The position numbers and the translations under genes were made by a program. From assembly GCA_963930655.1 (NCBI GenBank), contig OZ005604.1, positions 18,114,001-18,178,000 on the forward strand: 64,000 bases of DNA, in the 5' to 3' direction. This document shows, one piece after another, positions 1 through 12,898 of this stretch. Below the pieces are notes generated by a model, which ran no database searches, was not told the origin of the DNA, and saw only the letters and a program-made list of their open reading frames with translations. Source of the DNA: Myrica gale. Taxonomy: Eukaryota; Streptophyta; Magnoliopsida; Fagales; Myricaceae. The stretch's first letter is position 1, and the number at the start of each line of letters is the position of its first letter.

Positions 1-158
1 GAAAGCTGCAACCTCGCTGAATAGGGCTATCACAATACTATAAGGGAAGAGAATGGGAAATTTTTCTTTCCTCCTTTCTCTTTCTGCTTAACTTTTTTTA
101 TTTGTTGCTTTTTCTTTTTTTAATTCGTCACTCTCTATTCTATAAAAGGGGTTGCGAG

Positions 159-3100
159 TTAACAGCGGGAGTTCCAGCGGCAACCAAGGACACCAGCACC
201 CGAAGTAATGGAACCAACCATGGAAGAGGACTTGGCCCCTAAACTTGAGGCTCTGGCATAGCTGGCTGAAGCTCCAGCTCCTGATGGGGTGAAGTAGGCT
301 CCATTAAGGAGAAGGTCTCCTTCGGATCTCCAATTCCAGCCCTTCCAGGCACCATCCGGTGTATCAACCCTTTTTGTCACCTGCCCACATGATTAGTCAA
401 TAATTGGGCATCACCATCATCCTTAGTAAAACTTTTTTTTTTCTCAGCAATCAATACCCTTAATTAGTAACACAAATATGGGTTTTTTCTTCTTCTTCTT
501 CCATTTTTTAAAAAAAATATTATTCTTATTTTTTTTAAGTACCTCCTTGGCGAAAGGGTTGAGAGGTGCAAGATATCTATTCCCCTGGCTATTAATAGTA
601 GGCTGAGCACTCCCACCAATGGCATACATTTCCCAGTGGGTGTAGTCATTGTTAACCACATGGAAATATCCATGCCTACACCTGCAAGATTCAATTGACC
701 CAAAAAATCTGTCAAAATTAATATAGTGCGTATCAACCAAAAAGAACCAGAAGGTGTTTGAGAAAGTACTTGTGAGGACTTTGGATATAGTTACCTTGGC
801 ATTCTCTGGATTAGACCCTCACCAAAATGGTTGTAGGCAATGGTCACTTGCATTTGCTTATCTCTTACGTAGGAGTCACTGTGACCCAATAGCATAACCT
901 GCTTTAGGCAAATATATCAAGAAGAAGATTAGTCTCCCCTGAATTAATTAATTAACTAAGATCAGTTTAAAGCATAATGAAGAAAATGGTGTAACTTGTA
1001 TGACCTCATTGTGGCGGGTAAAGTAGTTGTTGGAAATGGTAATGGCAGTGGAGCCCATGATGGCATCAATAAGGCCGTCAGCACAATTAGAGAGAGAATT
1101 GTGGTCAATCCAAAGGTGGCTTGAACCGAAGATGGAAATGCCATCCCCATCGGCCATTGTTCTCCACCCAAAATGGCTTGGGGAGCTCCGAACCATGGCA
1201 TTGCCCGTTCGCTTGCAGTCATGGATATGTAGACCGTGGATGATGATATTCGTTACGAATTGGACAGTGATGCATGCCCCATAAGCAATGTGGACATTTG
1301 CACCACGACCGTCAATGGTCTTAAAGCTGTTCATAATAAGCTCCTGCTTAAGTGTGATCACCATGTCCCGCTTGAACACAATCCACAGTGGCCTATCCTG
1401 GATGACTGCGTGGCGGAGCGTGCCCGGTCTGGGATTGACGGGGTCATCATCGCCAGGGTCACTGACAACGTAGTACTGTCCATCGCGACCACCAACGGCA
1501 TTGTGTCCAAACCCAATGGCACAATTAGCCAGGCGCTTTCGGTGGCGGTACCAACTGCTGTCACAGCGCCAGCAGTCGTCAATTGGATTCCCAGTCCCAC
1601 ATGAAAAAAATCCCAACTTCCTCCTTTCTGTGCTATTGCGAATGCTCCTGAGAAATTTTAAACACATAATAATTACATTGCCATGATGATTCTATTACAA
1701 TAGCCTATTGTTTTTTTATATCTTGTGATTCAGAAATTGAACTTTTCTTGTTTAAAATATTGTCCCCTCATTCGTGAGTAGGCCATGTGACAATAATAAT
1801 GATGGACATGTTACGGATATATGGATACGGTCCTACGGAAAGATTTGGTTAATATTCTTTTCTTTGATTAATTTCGCAACGAGAAATAAATGCAAGCCAA
1901 GCCGGAGTGATAGTTGAGTCCAGAACTCGATGTGTCGGTGGGAGTACTGATACTAATAAAAATGGTTAGTTTAACGAGGTCACGGGGGTTTCAGTCATTC
2001 AAAAACATATATAGTTCTGCCACTGCGGGCAGACGCTACTGGATCAACAACAAAATTCTGCTGACAAGTTTTAATCGTTTAGTATCAGACAGAAAGGGAA
2101 TCAGATCTAAGATCTGTGGTGAGATTATGCCTCTTGACAGGCTGGAGAGTTGGAGCAAAATTTAAGTACCTACACCACCAATAGGGATTATACGGCACTG
2201 AAGGGAAATGAATGCAACAGGTGAATCTGCGACAAGTTAGGGAATGATTAAGGTGTAGAAGCAGAGTCGGGGTGATTCTCTTTAATGCTTTTCACTCCTA
2301 GCTGGGGACAAAGTAATCATGTGAATTGGGTACTAGAGTTGAGAGCAGTGTATTGGATTCCCCACTTTAGAACCATGCAAGCCGGTAGAAGGGCATTTGA
2401 TGATTTCATTGAGTAAATCAGCTAATGGGATGTTTGTTGGAGCATTTAGATGATCTGACATGAAGGGATGAAAAGGAGGAAGTTATACCCAAAGATCCAT
2501 GCAGGATCTCCTACTTTCCAATTACCAAAGGAGGTAGGAACATGGCTATTCATTTGTCCCATCTATGCCTGTCATAAGGGAGATCTTTGTGAAATTATTT
2601 CTGTACAAGATAAACGTGTAGAGAGAGAGAGAGTTTGCGTACGTACAATTGAAGGGGGGAATTAAGATATATACATGGAGAAATTCAACACTGGAGAAAT
2701 TGAAGGGGGCGAACATAAGTCGATGATATTGGTCTTGAGAAATATATTTGGATAAGAGGAAGAGAAAAAGACAAGCACTAGATAAATTATGAGCGCGATA
2801 GGCGGATCTCTGGACAAGGGCATGTGAGTAAGGCTGGCCTCAAAAGCAAAAAAGAGAGAAGATATTGCTGCAAGCACCAGAGAACGTGGAGGTTGATATG
2901 CACAAGACAGATCCACACTAAAGTTCAACCTCTAATAATCCAAACGTACATACATAACTTGCTTCGTATTTTGCACTAGGAGGCTTAATAAATAAAAACA
3001 AAGGGGTTGGAAAAAATTAAGGATGCCGTACGAACATCATATTGGCTTATGATGCTGCTGGGTGAGTGAGTGGACTGAAAAATGAGAAGGATTATATATC

Positions 3101-4911
3101 CTCGTTCTCCAACCTAATAATTCCACATCATTGGTTCTCTAGTCTTACTGTTTACTGTCCATTTCCCCTCACTTTTCTTTCTGTTTCTGCAGTTTAGGAA
3201 GTTTAGGAGAAAGTTAATGAGACCCACAAGATCCAACACCGCCAACTACCGAGTGCTTCCTTGACAATCACAGCCTCTTGATGATGAATGCCATGATCAA
3301 TTTGGCGGCTTCATTCAACATATTATGATCACTATTTAGTGGAACTAATTAACTAGCACAAAAGGTACGACAAAAAGCAGCAGCTTAGAGCTCCTATACC
3401 GTACGTATCGAGGTATATATATTTTGACTGGGACAGCTTTCGACTCATGTGGAAGGGGAAACTAGAGGAGGAAAATGAATCTAAATTAAACTACATGGGG
3501 AGTTGAGAAGGATAGCTAGATATTAAATATACAACCATGTTGGGCTTTTTCCCTTGTCTGTTCTCTCTTAATATTCTAACGTGAAGGTCATGTGACCCAG
3601 GTTCCATGGGACTCGCGAGAATTAAGAAAATAATGAGATTTTGAGAGATGAAAAAGAGGGTCGTGACTCGTGCATGTAGGATCACATGATATCAATTTCA
3701 CATTCTAAGAGCGAGAGAAAGAGGAAGACTTACATATCAACCATAGAAGCTACCTCCTCTGGATCATGGACAGCGTGCTCATTAATCCAAGCATCTTCCG
3801 ACCTGAAGTTAAGTTAAAACGTACATAACCTCAGATGGTGACAATAAAGACGACACCGCTTTAATTGTTTAAATTTGAATTGACGATTGCAACACGGCCA
3901 CCGTCCCATGATCGATCGGTTTCCAAATTTTACTGATTTTTTTTAACGGCGAAATATATATATAGTTAGTTTATTGAACCGGCCTTTCTCTAAAAAATGT
4001 CTCAATCAGATCCAATTAAATATTCCGTTCCCCAGTCGCAAATTGTGATCAATGCCTATAACGAAAAAGGAATTATAATTTTTTAATAAATAGTATGACT
4101 CAAAATATTCTAAAATTTGCATGTCTCGAGCACTAGACAGACAGAATACGGAACTGGGCAACGTGTTTTCGTACGAAAAATACTGTCGAGGGACGTCAGC
4201 TTAGGGTTAAAGAAATACTAGTTGATCTTGCAGTGTAACTCCTGATCTCGTACGTGGCTTGAGGACGAAAGGAATAGATTGACACTAAGCCAACTTAAAG
4301 GAGTTACCGACGCGGACTTTTGCAGATCCGACTAGAACGTCCCGGATTATCCAGATGTAGATATTAATCACATATATAATATATTCAACGGTACACGATG
4401 AACTGTTTGCCACGTGGACCATCAGGATCAGTGGTATAAGTGAAGCTGAAGATCTAAGACTGAAACTGAAATTCTCATCCATGTCAGAGTACTACTAACC
4501 TGTCCGCCATTGACTCATTCTTGGAACTCTGCAACTTTTCTGCCTCTACAAACCTATGACAACCAAAAAAAAAATGGAAGAAAAGTTTCATGTTAAAGCA
4601 CTGCCGTTTACTTAGAAAAAAAAGCACTGCCGTTTCAAAATAATAAGTATCTAAACTGGTGAACTCGAAGACGGTCCTCCATTGTTCTGCAACGCATTCA
4701 CATTTTCCGCAGAAGATTTTCATTTCGATGACATATTCAAGACATTGAACAAAGCGTATACGGAACCAAAAAATAAAATAGAATTGAACTTTCACGCAAA
4801 CCTTGGCTCATGTACAAGCTGATCCTTCTCTTCGGAAGCCTTCACGCTTATAAAAAGCAGCGTCAAAACTAGCAATGAGCCTACAGAGGACCATCGTAGC
4901 GATACCACCAT
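159..4911 (-). CDS. Pectate lyase, secreted (PL1 family), complete seven-exon gene
   Basis: Cleaves de-esterified pectin (polygalacturonate) by calcium-dependent beta-elimination in the cell wall. Exons on the minus strand, all with GT/AG borders and continuous phase: 4802-4911, 4500-4553, 3734-3802, 1005-1647, 795-898, 543-681, 159-380; 446 residues. The start ATG at 4909-4911 opens a hydrophobic signal peptide ([20 protein letters not shown]). Exon 3 encodes the plant-specific lead-in [17 protein letters not shown]. Exon 4 carries [30 protein letters not shown] and [16 protein letters not shown] (calcium-binding region, near residue 257). Exons 5-6 give [19 protein letters not shown] with the catalytic arginine region near residue 325. 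The C-terminus GVLGC ends at a TGA. Length and order match Arabidopsis pectate lyase-like proteins of about 400-450 residues. No break seen. Intron 3 is long (about 2.1 kb) and has no recognised content. Exon borders are my reading; exon identity is very secure. Confidence 0.95.
4595..4635 (+). repeat. A-tailed micro-insertion with 15-bp duplication (site 1)
   Basis: AAAGCACTGCCGTTT occurs at 4595-4609 and again at 4621-4635. Between the copies are 11 bases, ACTTAG followed by A's that run into the second copy. It lies in intron 1 of the pectate lyase gene. The A-run sits on the 3' side, as for a retroposed tail. Confidence 0.75.
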
Positions 4912-5012
4912 TGTTGCTCTCTCTCTCTCTCAAAGTGTTATGAAAAATTAAGACTGAAGAAGGAAAGACAAACGGAGGGAGTCGGGGAAGAGCTTAGGAG
5001 AAACCATATCTT

Positions 5013-5018
5013 TTTATA
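5013..5018 (-). promoter_or_regulatory. TATA box of the pectate lyase gene
   Basis: Minus-strand TATAAA lies about 100 bases upstream of the pectate lyase ATG, followed by a leader with a pyrimidine/purine repeat (CT repeat on the plus strand at about 4917-4931). Position fits a plant core promoter; transcription start not determined. Confidence 0.5.
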
Positions 5019-5314
5019 GCGGAAAATATGATTAGGTTGCGTTAAAAAAGAGGAAAAGATAAAGAAAATTATTTTTAGGTCCAAGTTTGGCTCAACTAGT
5101 TAGTTTTCTAATTAACCATGGTTAAGTTAATTAACCACGGGGTCACCAACCTAACTGCCACTAACTGATTCTCTCTCTCCTCTTTTACTACCGCTCACAG
5201 GTATCATGTGCGTCGGTCACCCACGTGCCGGACCTGCTCCTTAGTCCATTCTTTGGGCTCTGACACAGCGGCTTAACTTCTGCACCTTTCACGACCCTCC
5301 GGGGACCACTCGTC

Positions 5315-5363
5315 CACGTCAGGCTATTTCTTGTTTTTTTTTCCACACGTCAGACTATTTCTT
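5315..5363 (-). repeat. T-run micro-insertion with 18-bp imperfect duplication (site 2)
   Basis: CACGTCAGGCTATTTCTT (5315-5332) is repeated with one mismatch at 5346-5363. The 13-base insert is G, nine T's, then CCA; read on the minus strand it is a short body followed by an A-run. Upstream region of the pectate lyase gene. Confidence 0.6.
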
Positions 5364-5924
5364 TACAGGAATTTTTATTGTGTGAAATCGTTTTTATACA
5401 ACCCACTTGCTGATGACACTGAAAACACTACTCGCAAGCTCATGCTGTCACGTGTCCAGATGGACAACAGTGAGAGCTCACTAAATTCCCGGTAAAAATG
5501 TACGTAACACCGGTGGATATAAAAATGCTATACAGATTGACAGGTGTCCTTTTGAGCGTACGGTAGTCTGCATTCCGTATGATCCAAGTTGGCTATTCCA
5601 CTATTTCCTTCCTGTTTTCCGCCGCTTCGTTTGCTTGTATGTTAGCTTCGGTGGTTCCATGATAGCTTTTAAGCTTTTGCTTTCATGCACGCCTCTCCAC
5701 GACAATATTACTCTGAAAATTGAGATCTAATTTTAAGTTTCATTGAAATCTCTCAGATGCGAGACTACTACTCATGAAGTTCTGGAAAAGTCACATCGCC
5801 AGAAAATCCGGCCGGTTATCTAATTCTCTTCAGGCATTTCCTACCAGAAGGGTTCAGTTACCTCAAATTGGTTTCATTGATCTTCTCGTTTCTGGGACTG
5901 GGAGGGTCTTAATAATTAGAGACC

Positions 5925-6009
5925 ATGTATTGGACTATGCCCTACATTGGCCTGAAAAAAATGCATATTAATGGTTACTTCCTATGTATTGGACTATGCC
6001 CTACATTGG
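5925..6009 (+). repeat. 26-bp exact direct repeat with 33-base spacer
   Basis: The same 26 bases (beginning ATGTATTGGACTATGCCC) are found at 5925-5950 and 5984-6009. The spacer has no terminal A-run, so this looks like a filler-type duplication rather than retroposition. Confidence 0.8.
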
Positions 6010-6976
6010 TTTCATTAATGTTGTAACTTCTTTATCTTGCTGTCCAATGCACGTTGGATCGGGATAAAGAATGCATGATCGATACGCATCTGACAAACAT
6101 TTTGCATGGCGGAGCCCTTTTGTGGACCTACAGCGACCGCCGACTGGACGCTTTCTATCTCCATTATGCATCATGCATGCTTCGTTGTATAGGACGGTGC
6201 CCAGCTGTGCACTGAAGGTGCATTTCAGAGTTTTTGGATTTCCTGTACTCTTGCATGTGGCCGCCACATTGTGGCGAATGACGATTCAACATAATAATTC
6301 CTCGCTACCCACCCCACCCCGCGTCCCAACCCTTCCAAAAAATATTTAAAACCCAATACAAAAAATTAGAGAGATTGATATGCATGATTTGTCAATTAGT
6401 AGGCCTCTTTGTTAGAATGATATCGACTAAATTTTCTTTGCTCCTATGACAAGATTCTGAAAATTACAATTCTAAAGAAATCCTAATTCTAATCACGTAC
6501 GGTGCAAGAGCAAAATGCGTGACATTGATTTTCCAAAAAGATCACCTATGAGGGGCGTTACTTAATTAATAAATTAGCTCTTCATGGATCACCAAAAAAG
6601 AGTACAAACATATAAAATTTGATTAATTCTATATAGGAATGATTGCATTCTAACTAAAAATCTGTTCTATTTATTCTAATATATATGTACATAGATATAG
6701 TTTAATGTACATATATATCTTATCCATATAGTGGACCATTCAGGAATGATAAATTGAATTTATCTAGTGAGTATAGGGTAGGTATGGGTAAAAAAAATGG
6801 TTTATTAAGATTGGATTTAATAAATATCAATGCAATGAAGTGTCAACTTCGAAGGGCGCGCATTTGTATAATTACAATGAGATATTATAGCCATATGTAT
6901 ATAATATTGGTTAATTTATTTAGCTCTCTTCCGTAAGTAATCAGTAATTATTAATTTATTAGCTGATAAAGAAAAA

Positions 6977-7765
6977 CAAATAATATATATTAATATATTA
7001 TTGTGTAGAGTGTCAATTTTATGAATGAAGAAAACTGAGTAAGAAAATATTACAGAAGATTTTTCTGTTATATTAGCGAATGCTGAGCTGGAAGATAGTT
7101 AGATGAGCAGTTGGTTTGTTAGATCAATATGTTAGTCGAGATCGTTTAGTCAAGTTGTGTCTATGTACAACACACTGTCTGCAAGATCTTTGGAAATGAA
7201 GTTCAAAATCCATGAGGCTACCATATCATTACAACGGACCCAAGCTGCATATGTAGCAGAAGTTGGATCTGGCCTCGACAATGCTCCATTAACAAAAATG
7301 TATTTGTTCTTGGCACTTAGTGCCATCTCCATCGATCTTTTCCAGCTTATGTAATTCTCAGCATTGAGAACTTGCAAAACCAAGGCTATAATAGGATTAT
7401 AGCCATTGTTGAGGAACATATTAGCTTGAATATCAGAGTCATTTGTGGAAGACGATTTGAGTGGTGGTGTTTCGGTGGCCATCAAAAAACCTCTGATACC
7501 ATGTCAATTTTATGAATGAAGAAAACGGAGAAAGAGCGGAAACAGAGGAAGAAAATAAGAGTTGTATATATTCAATATGTCAAGTCTATACAAAGTGAAT
7601 CGTATATATAGACTACAATATACAGCTTGGCTAAACGATCTCGACTAACAAATTGATCTAACAAACCAACTGCTTATCTAACTATTTTCCAGTTCAGCAT
7701 TCGCTAATATAACAGAAAAATCTTCCGTAATATAGAGCAATTTACAAATAATATATATTAATATA
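6977..7765 (-). mobile_element. Copia LTR retrotransposon relic (gag N-terminus plus rearranged LTR pieces)
   Basis: A fossil. A Copia-type Gag N-terminal region is read on the minus strand from 7485 to 7150 (contains QVLNAENYISWKRSMEMALSA and YAAWVRCNDMVASWI). Upstream of it are a tRNA-Met-type primer binding site (TGGTATCAGAGG, 7490-7501) and an LTR of roughly 230 bp (about 7502-7735, ending in AAAATTGACA on the minus strand). At the other side there is no normal LTR. Instead about 7050-7140 is an inverted copy of the LTR start and 7011-7048 a direct copy of the LTR end. Identical 21-bp AT-rich repeats flank the whole (6977-6997 and 7745-7765). The element is a small remnant, clearly broken; no pol seen. 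Confidence 0.75.
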
Positions 7766-9310
7766 GTCAGTCGAAGATTTGGACATTTACAAATAACAAG
7801 GTTAACTAATTTGTTCGGAAATTACTTAAATTTATATATTCTTGCCATCCTTTTGTTTTTGTTTTTAAATCAAATAAATTATGGTGGTGATATATATGTA
7901 AACTCTGAGGAACTAATAATAACTCTCAAGATCTAGAATTCGCAACAACCGACCGTGCTTTAAAAGGCTCATGTGGATTGTGGTTTCTTGAACCCTGCGA
8001 GACGTCCCAGCTAGCTAGAATGGCTTGTCTAATTAGTAGTCTTTCCTAGCATGCATGCATTAACGATAAATGAAGTGCTTAATTAATTATGCAGCTTTGT
8101 CAATATGCTGTTTACTTCGAGCTTGATTTTACCAAACGCTTGAATATTCGAAGACAAATAGATGTCAGGTGTGTACGCAGTACAGGCGGCCAGAAATTGA
8201 TATTAATTATAAATGGTTATCTGTCTAGGTTTATCCCAATCAATTAGCGCAAGATGTGGCCAATGATCTCTATCTTGATTCTCGTTGGTCTATCTAGCAA
8301 AAGGGTTGAGACTTGAGGGTTGATAATAGGTAGAAAGACGGAGGCACGCATGCAGTTGTTTTTCTTGTGGCTGTTATTGATAAAATAAACTATCTTATAT
8401 ACATATAATGTTTTGCAGTAGTTCACGGTGTAGTAGAACTGTTCCCAGATTTCGGATTTTACCCTCTTTGTTTATTAAAATTTGGTCAATCTCTACTCCT
8501 GAATTTATGCCAAGTAATGCAAGTTTAGACTTCCTATCGACCGACTACTTACCTAATTGGATTTCGGGATTGAATTGTTTATTTAAAATCTAGGTTAAAA
8601 TTTATTTGTAGGATCATGAGAGAAGGAGCTCTTGTTTACGTGTGAATTCCCACCACCGTACCGCGCTCAAAGGGGGTTCACATGGCCACTATAACCGCAA
8701 ATCAAGGGGAGCTGCTGGTTGATTAATATCTTAAGTTTTTCTTCCTTTGACCCTTTACTTAATTGGCTGCCTTCTTGGTAATCAATCTTAATCTAATCTA
8801 TCACAAAACAAATTATTCCCCCCCTTTTTTCTATTTCTTCCAATATTCAGACGGCCGGCCAGAAGTTGAAAAAAACTACACGCAATTAATTGTCAATCGA
8901 TCCTTTTGTACATTTCGGAATGTATCATAACACTTTTTTCGTACTGCATGCACCACACGTTGTTCTGTATCTTGAAACGTGACTGATCATGATCACTCAT
9001 AAGAACAACTTTGTAAGGATATCCCATACTTTTCGTTCTTGTTAATTCTAATAGCCGAACTCCTTGGATTTCCGCGCGAGAATAAAGAAGAGGTAATCCA
9101 TTACAAATAGTTAAGGTTTACAAACGTCTTTTGTTAATAGACTAATTAGGAAGAACTAATAGCTATTGAGTTCCTTAAGAATACCATGTGCGCGAATGGC
9201 TACATTTGGAAAGATTGGAAGTAGTAAATATATTATAACTTAATGAAACGAATATCACTCATCACTCATAGGGGTGAACCTAGCTAGCTGCAATCAATGA
9301 CGAAACCACG
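7766..9310. other. Intergenic, nothing recognised
   Basis: AT-rich DNA without a recognisable gene, RNA or terminal repeat. Small open frames at about 8.25-8.6 kb have no family resemblance. Confidence 0.4.
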
Positions 9311-9322
9311 TGTGGACCAAGG

Positions 9323-12300
9323 GGCAGTGGCAGATCCAGTATCAAAATCCAAGGGGGTCGAACTTTAAAGGTAAAATGACAAGACTCTTTTTTTTCTTCG
9401 TAATGTAAAAAATTGTCTTACAGTTACAATATCAAAAATTAAAGACTAAAAGCATTGAAAATATTAGAATACATGTACCGTACTATGCACTGCTACTAAG
9501 AGTTAACAATTGCATCCTACATTTTTGCATCTTCTGAAAATATTGCAAACTGACTTCGTTCTCAATAGTTTTAAAAACCTTTTGCTCAATGTACACTATC
9601 ATATAATCATTCATCCAATCATCTCTCATTCTATTACGCAAATCACTCTTGATGATCTTCATCGCATAAAATATTCTTTCAACAGTTGCAGTCGCAACTG
9701 GTAAGACAAATATCGACTCAATAAGTCGATAAACTAATGGAAATAGAGTATTCTTTTTTGTCTCAACCATCTTTTTGGTAAGACCAGCATCAAATTGAAC
9801 AACTATGGTTGCTGGCAAACTTCGATAATAATCTAGAAAGAAAAATACAACCCTTGCGAATATTTATGCCACCATTAAAATAGAGAGTTCATAATTTCGT
9901 CAGCCGGCAGCTCCCACCTCTCAAGGAGTTCGAGCAATATTCCGGAAGTAGCTAGCGCGAGCTCTTCTGACAAAGGCAATAATCTCCAGATATACAATTC
10001 CGTACTATATAAATATCTTCAACCCATGTTACTTACCATTTTTTTCTATCTGTTTGACTTGCAGTATTTTCTTTTGTGAAAAATACATTCCAGAATTTCG
10101 AGTATTTGGAGCGCCCCTAAATTGATCAAACCTAAGATGCTTCCTTTCTTAAATCAATGAATTTTCCCTCACTCGTTAAGATCCGCCTTCAAAATTACAG
10201 TTACGTGTTTATTCCTAGTAGTATGTTCAATTTGTCCCGTGAAGGAAGAGACAATGGAAGACCTTTTAAGGTCAAGCAAAGGGCGTTAGGCCTGCGGGCA
10301 AAACTTTTTTTCACTGAAACGTGTCTACAGCTTTTTGTGAAGTCCGAGCAAAAATCCCGAAACCCAGCGGGACCAGCCAAGCCTTCGGGGGCCTGGACTT
10401 ACCGTAAGTTTTGGTTTCCTTTAGAAGCTTGCAGAGTAATTAATTTTACAGGCCTGCAAACTCTTTCAGGGAGGAAAGAATAATTCGACAAACCTCAGCT
10501 TTTACGCCGGGTCAGTGTGTAAAGTGGGAATTTTAGTGGAAAGTAATCCATAAGGAGGTCCAACAAAGCAACATTAATGACTGACCACGTCCATGAGTCC
10601 AAGACATCAGACTTTCCCGTAAGGAGGTCCAACAAAGCTCCCAGAATATGTGGATCGTTTGCACGGGCCAATGGGGTCGGGCCCCAATAGGCCTGGGCCA
10701 ACTTACGAAAATAAAAATTGAAATAATTTTTTTTTGGGATGCAAGGGTGGCGGCCGCACCCCCTGCATCGGGGACAGCCGCTCCCATGGCCTGAAAATTC
10801 CTTCAATTTTTTTATGTGTTAAGAGCCCAGCCCGTCCCCCATTAATAGCTTATGTACTATGATTCATAAATTATGATGAATTCATAAATTCAAATTGTTA
10901 AATTCATCAACATGAATTTGTGAATTTATGTACTCTGATTCAAATTGTGAAATTGTTAAATTCAAATTGAAGAATTTATATTGTGATGAATTCTTATTTT
11001 ATGTTTTCGAATAAGAAAAAAATAAACAGAAGCTTTTCAGGTCTCATGTCAATCAGAGATGGATAATGAACTAACAATGATGGGTATGAGTAAGAAATAA
11101 AGTTTAAGGATGGTAGTGGGATAGAGATTCCTCTCAATATACAGATGTCCTGAAATTGAAAAATAAAGGTTTCGTCAAGTTTGATATTGGTAACTGCAAA
11201 CTGGATAATTGGATTGATTTTTATCATTTGAAGTTGTAAAAGTTTTATCCCTCCCTATGTGGAATGTAGATTATGTGTTATAGCTGAGAACATATCTCAT
11301 ATTGATGTGATTACATACGTTCTAATCTTATGTGAAGAGACCGAGATTCCCTACATATATCTACCTTCAAAAGAGGTACATTTAGATGAACTTACAGGCT
11401 TCATTAAGATAATGAAAGTAATGTGATGAATTTATGAATTCATCACAGATTAAAATCAACATGAATTTAAATTGTTAAATATTTGTGAATCTGTGATGAA
11501 TTTATTTTAATTTTTGAAGAATAATGTGATGAATTTTATATTGTAATTATGAATTTGATTGGGATTTTTTTGAATTTTTTATTAGGATTTGATTTTGCAT
11601 TATATCGAAATTGTGATTAGGACTAAATTGTGAAACTGTGATTAGGTTATGAAATTAGATTGATGAGTTTTGTTTTGTTTAGATAATGGATAAGTTTTTG
11701 ATAAAGAAGTCAGCTAGCGTAGGGTCGTTTAGTACTCCTAACATGGCTGCTATTTCTTAAACGAATACTATTGAAAACTAAATTATTTTCAGCGTTTTCA
11801 GAATATGCAGTCTCGTAGGATCCAATTGTCACCTCATAGTAACAACAAATAGTACGAAACATGTATTTTAATATTTTCAGTCCTTAATTTTTGATATTTT
11901 AAATTTAAGATATTTTTTACTTTACGTAGTAATTTTTTTTTATTATACCTTAGGAGTTCGACCCCATTCGATTGAATTCCTGGTTCCGCCACGGTTTGCA
12001 GGTTAAATGATTTCTTTATGTTGACTTTTTCAAAAGTGAGGCAAAATCGACAGTTTTTTTTTAAAAAAATAAAAAATAAAATTGAGAGAAATAAATAACA
12101 AAATAGAAACAAAAATTGGTATTTAGGTCATAAAATAAATTGCATCCCTCGGTGAAATTTTATTTCCATTATCATTTTGTTGTTATTTTAAAAGATACTT
12201 TAATTCATTTGTTATTTTTTTTTGTCATTTTAAAGGGTATGATTTTTAAAGCATTAAGTTTGTCTCATTCATTTTGAGGGATAAATGGTATTTAAATGAG

Positions 12301-12489
12301 TAAAAAAGAGGATAGTATTTTTTACCTTTCAAAAGAGATTTTTTAAAAAATATTTGGGGGGCAAAGTGATATTTGAAGGTGTAAATTTGGTATAAGATAA
12401 TATTTTTTATCTTAAAAATGTTTAAAAGAAAAAATTCAAAATATTTGGGGGGATGTAGCCCCCTCCCGCCCCCTAAATTCGGCCCTGCC
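9323..12489 (-). mobile_element. hAT DNA transposon, minus orientation, degenerate
   Basis: The left end reads GGCAGTGGCAGATCC and the right end, inverted, reads GGCAGGGCCGAATTTAGG. The transposase C-terminal hAT dimerisation region is open from 9818 to 9483 on the minus strand (VATATVERIFYAMKIIKSDL, then RNRMRDDWMNDYMIVYIE), typical of TTF-zinc-finger/hAT proteins. Imperfect flanks (GACCAAGG left, TACCAAGT right, 6 of 8) could be an old 8-bp duplication. The middle of the transposase is missing or unrecognisable, and another hAT copy lies inside. Boundaries are inferred. Confidence 0.6.
10742..11994 (+). mobile_element. Internally deleted hAT element nested in the previous one
   Basis: The GC-rich 5' end (GGTGGCGGCCGCACCCCC, then CTGAAAATTCC) matches the start of the hAT copy at 53.8 kb. 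At about 11685 a frame opens with MDKFLIKKSASVGSF, the usual start of this hAT transposase class, and stops soon after. At about 11790 the text resumes with the C-terminal end (FQNMQSRRIQL) and finishes TTCCTGGTTCCGCCACGG. Only the two ends of the transposase remain. AT-rich repeats around 10.86-11.0 kb fill the interior. Confidence 0.65.
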
Positions 12490-12854
12490 TACCAAGTTTC
12501 TTTTGTGACTTTACATATTATAACTTTAACTTGATTTTTTTCTTTCTTTTCTTTTGACATTGTTTCGGTTTATATAAGTTCATTTTCTCTTTTTAACTTC
12601 AAGTCTCTTTCGATCTCAATTGTTTCCCTCATTTAGTTGCTAATTTCAATTTAGAGTAAACATTTATTTTATTTTATATATAATTGTTGGTTGATGAACA
12701 TGCGTAATGATTTAATGGTATATTTTTTTTAAAGGTATTGGAGTTTTTGTGAAACTGTGTAGGAGGTTGTATTGAATTTTTTGAGATTTTGGATATTTAG
12801 TTGTAATTTTTTTATATTCAAAATATTTCCTAAACAAAGTGAATATTTTCACTT

Positions 12855-12898
12855 TATGACTCTGCTCCCCTAAGACTTCAATCATGGATCCACCACTG
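12855..12898 (+). mobile_element. hAT 3' terminal fragment
   Basis: TGCTCCCCTAAGACTTCAAT then GGATCCACCACTG resembles the 3' ends of the other hAT copies (GCCCCCCTTTGATTGC, TTCCGCCACTG). It abuts the LINE that starts at about 12.9 kb. Confidence 0.4.

Larger units (their letters stand above)
5020..6970. other. Intergenic stretch upstream of the pectate lyase gene
   Basis: No gene recognised. The small open frames on both strands between 5.77 and 6.35 kb overlap each other and resemble nothing I know. A 26-bp exact repeat (5925-5950 and 5984-6009) is separated by 33 bases. Confidence 0.5.

Noticed and set aside
2662-2928. Minus-strand hydrophobic frame inside pectate lyase intron 3
   Set aside because: The gene is already complete with a signal peptide encoded at 4.8-4.9 kb, and phases leave no room for another exon.
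6001-6349. Overlapping frames of 88 and 92 codons on opposite strands
   Set aside because: They overlap each other, have no recognised domain, and have no promoter or splice context.
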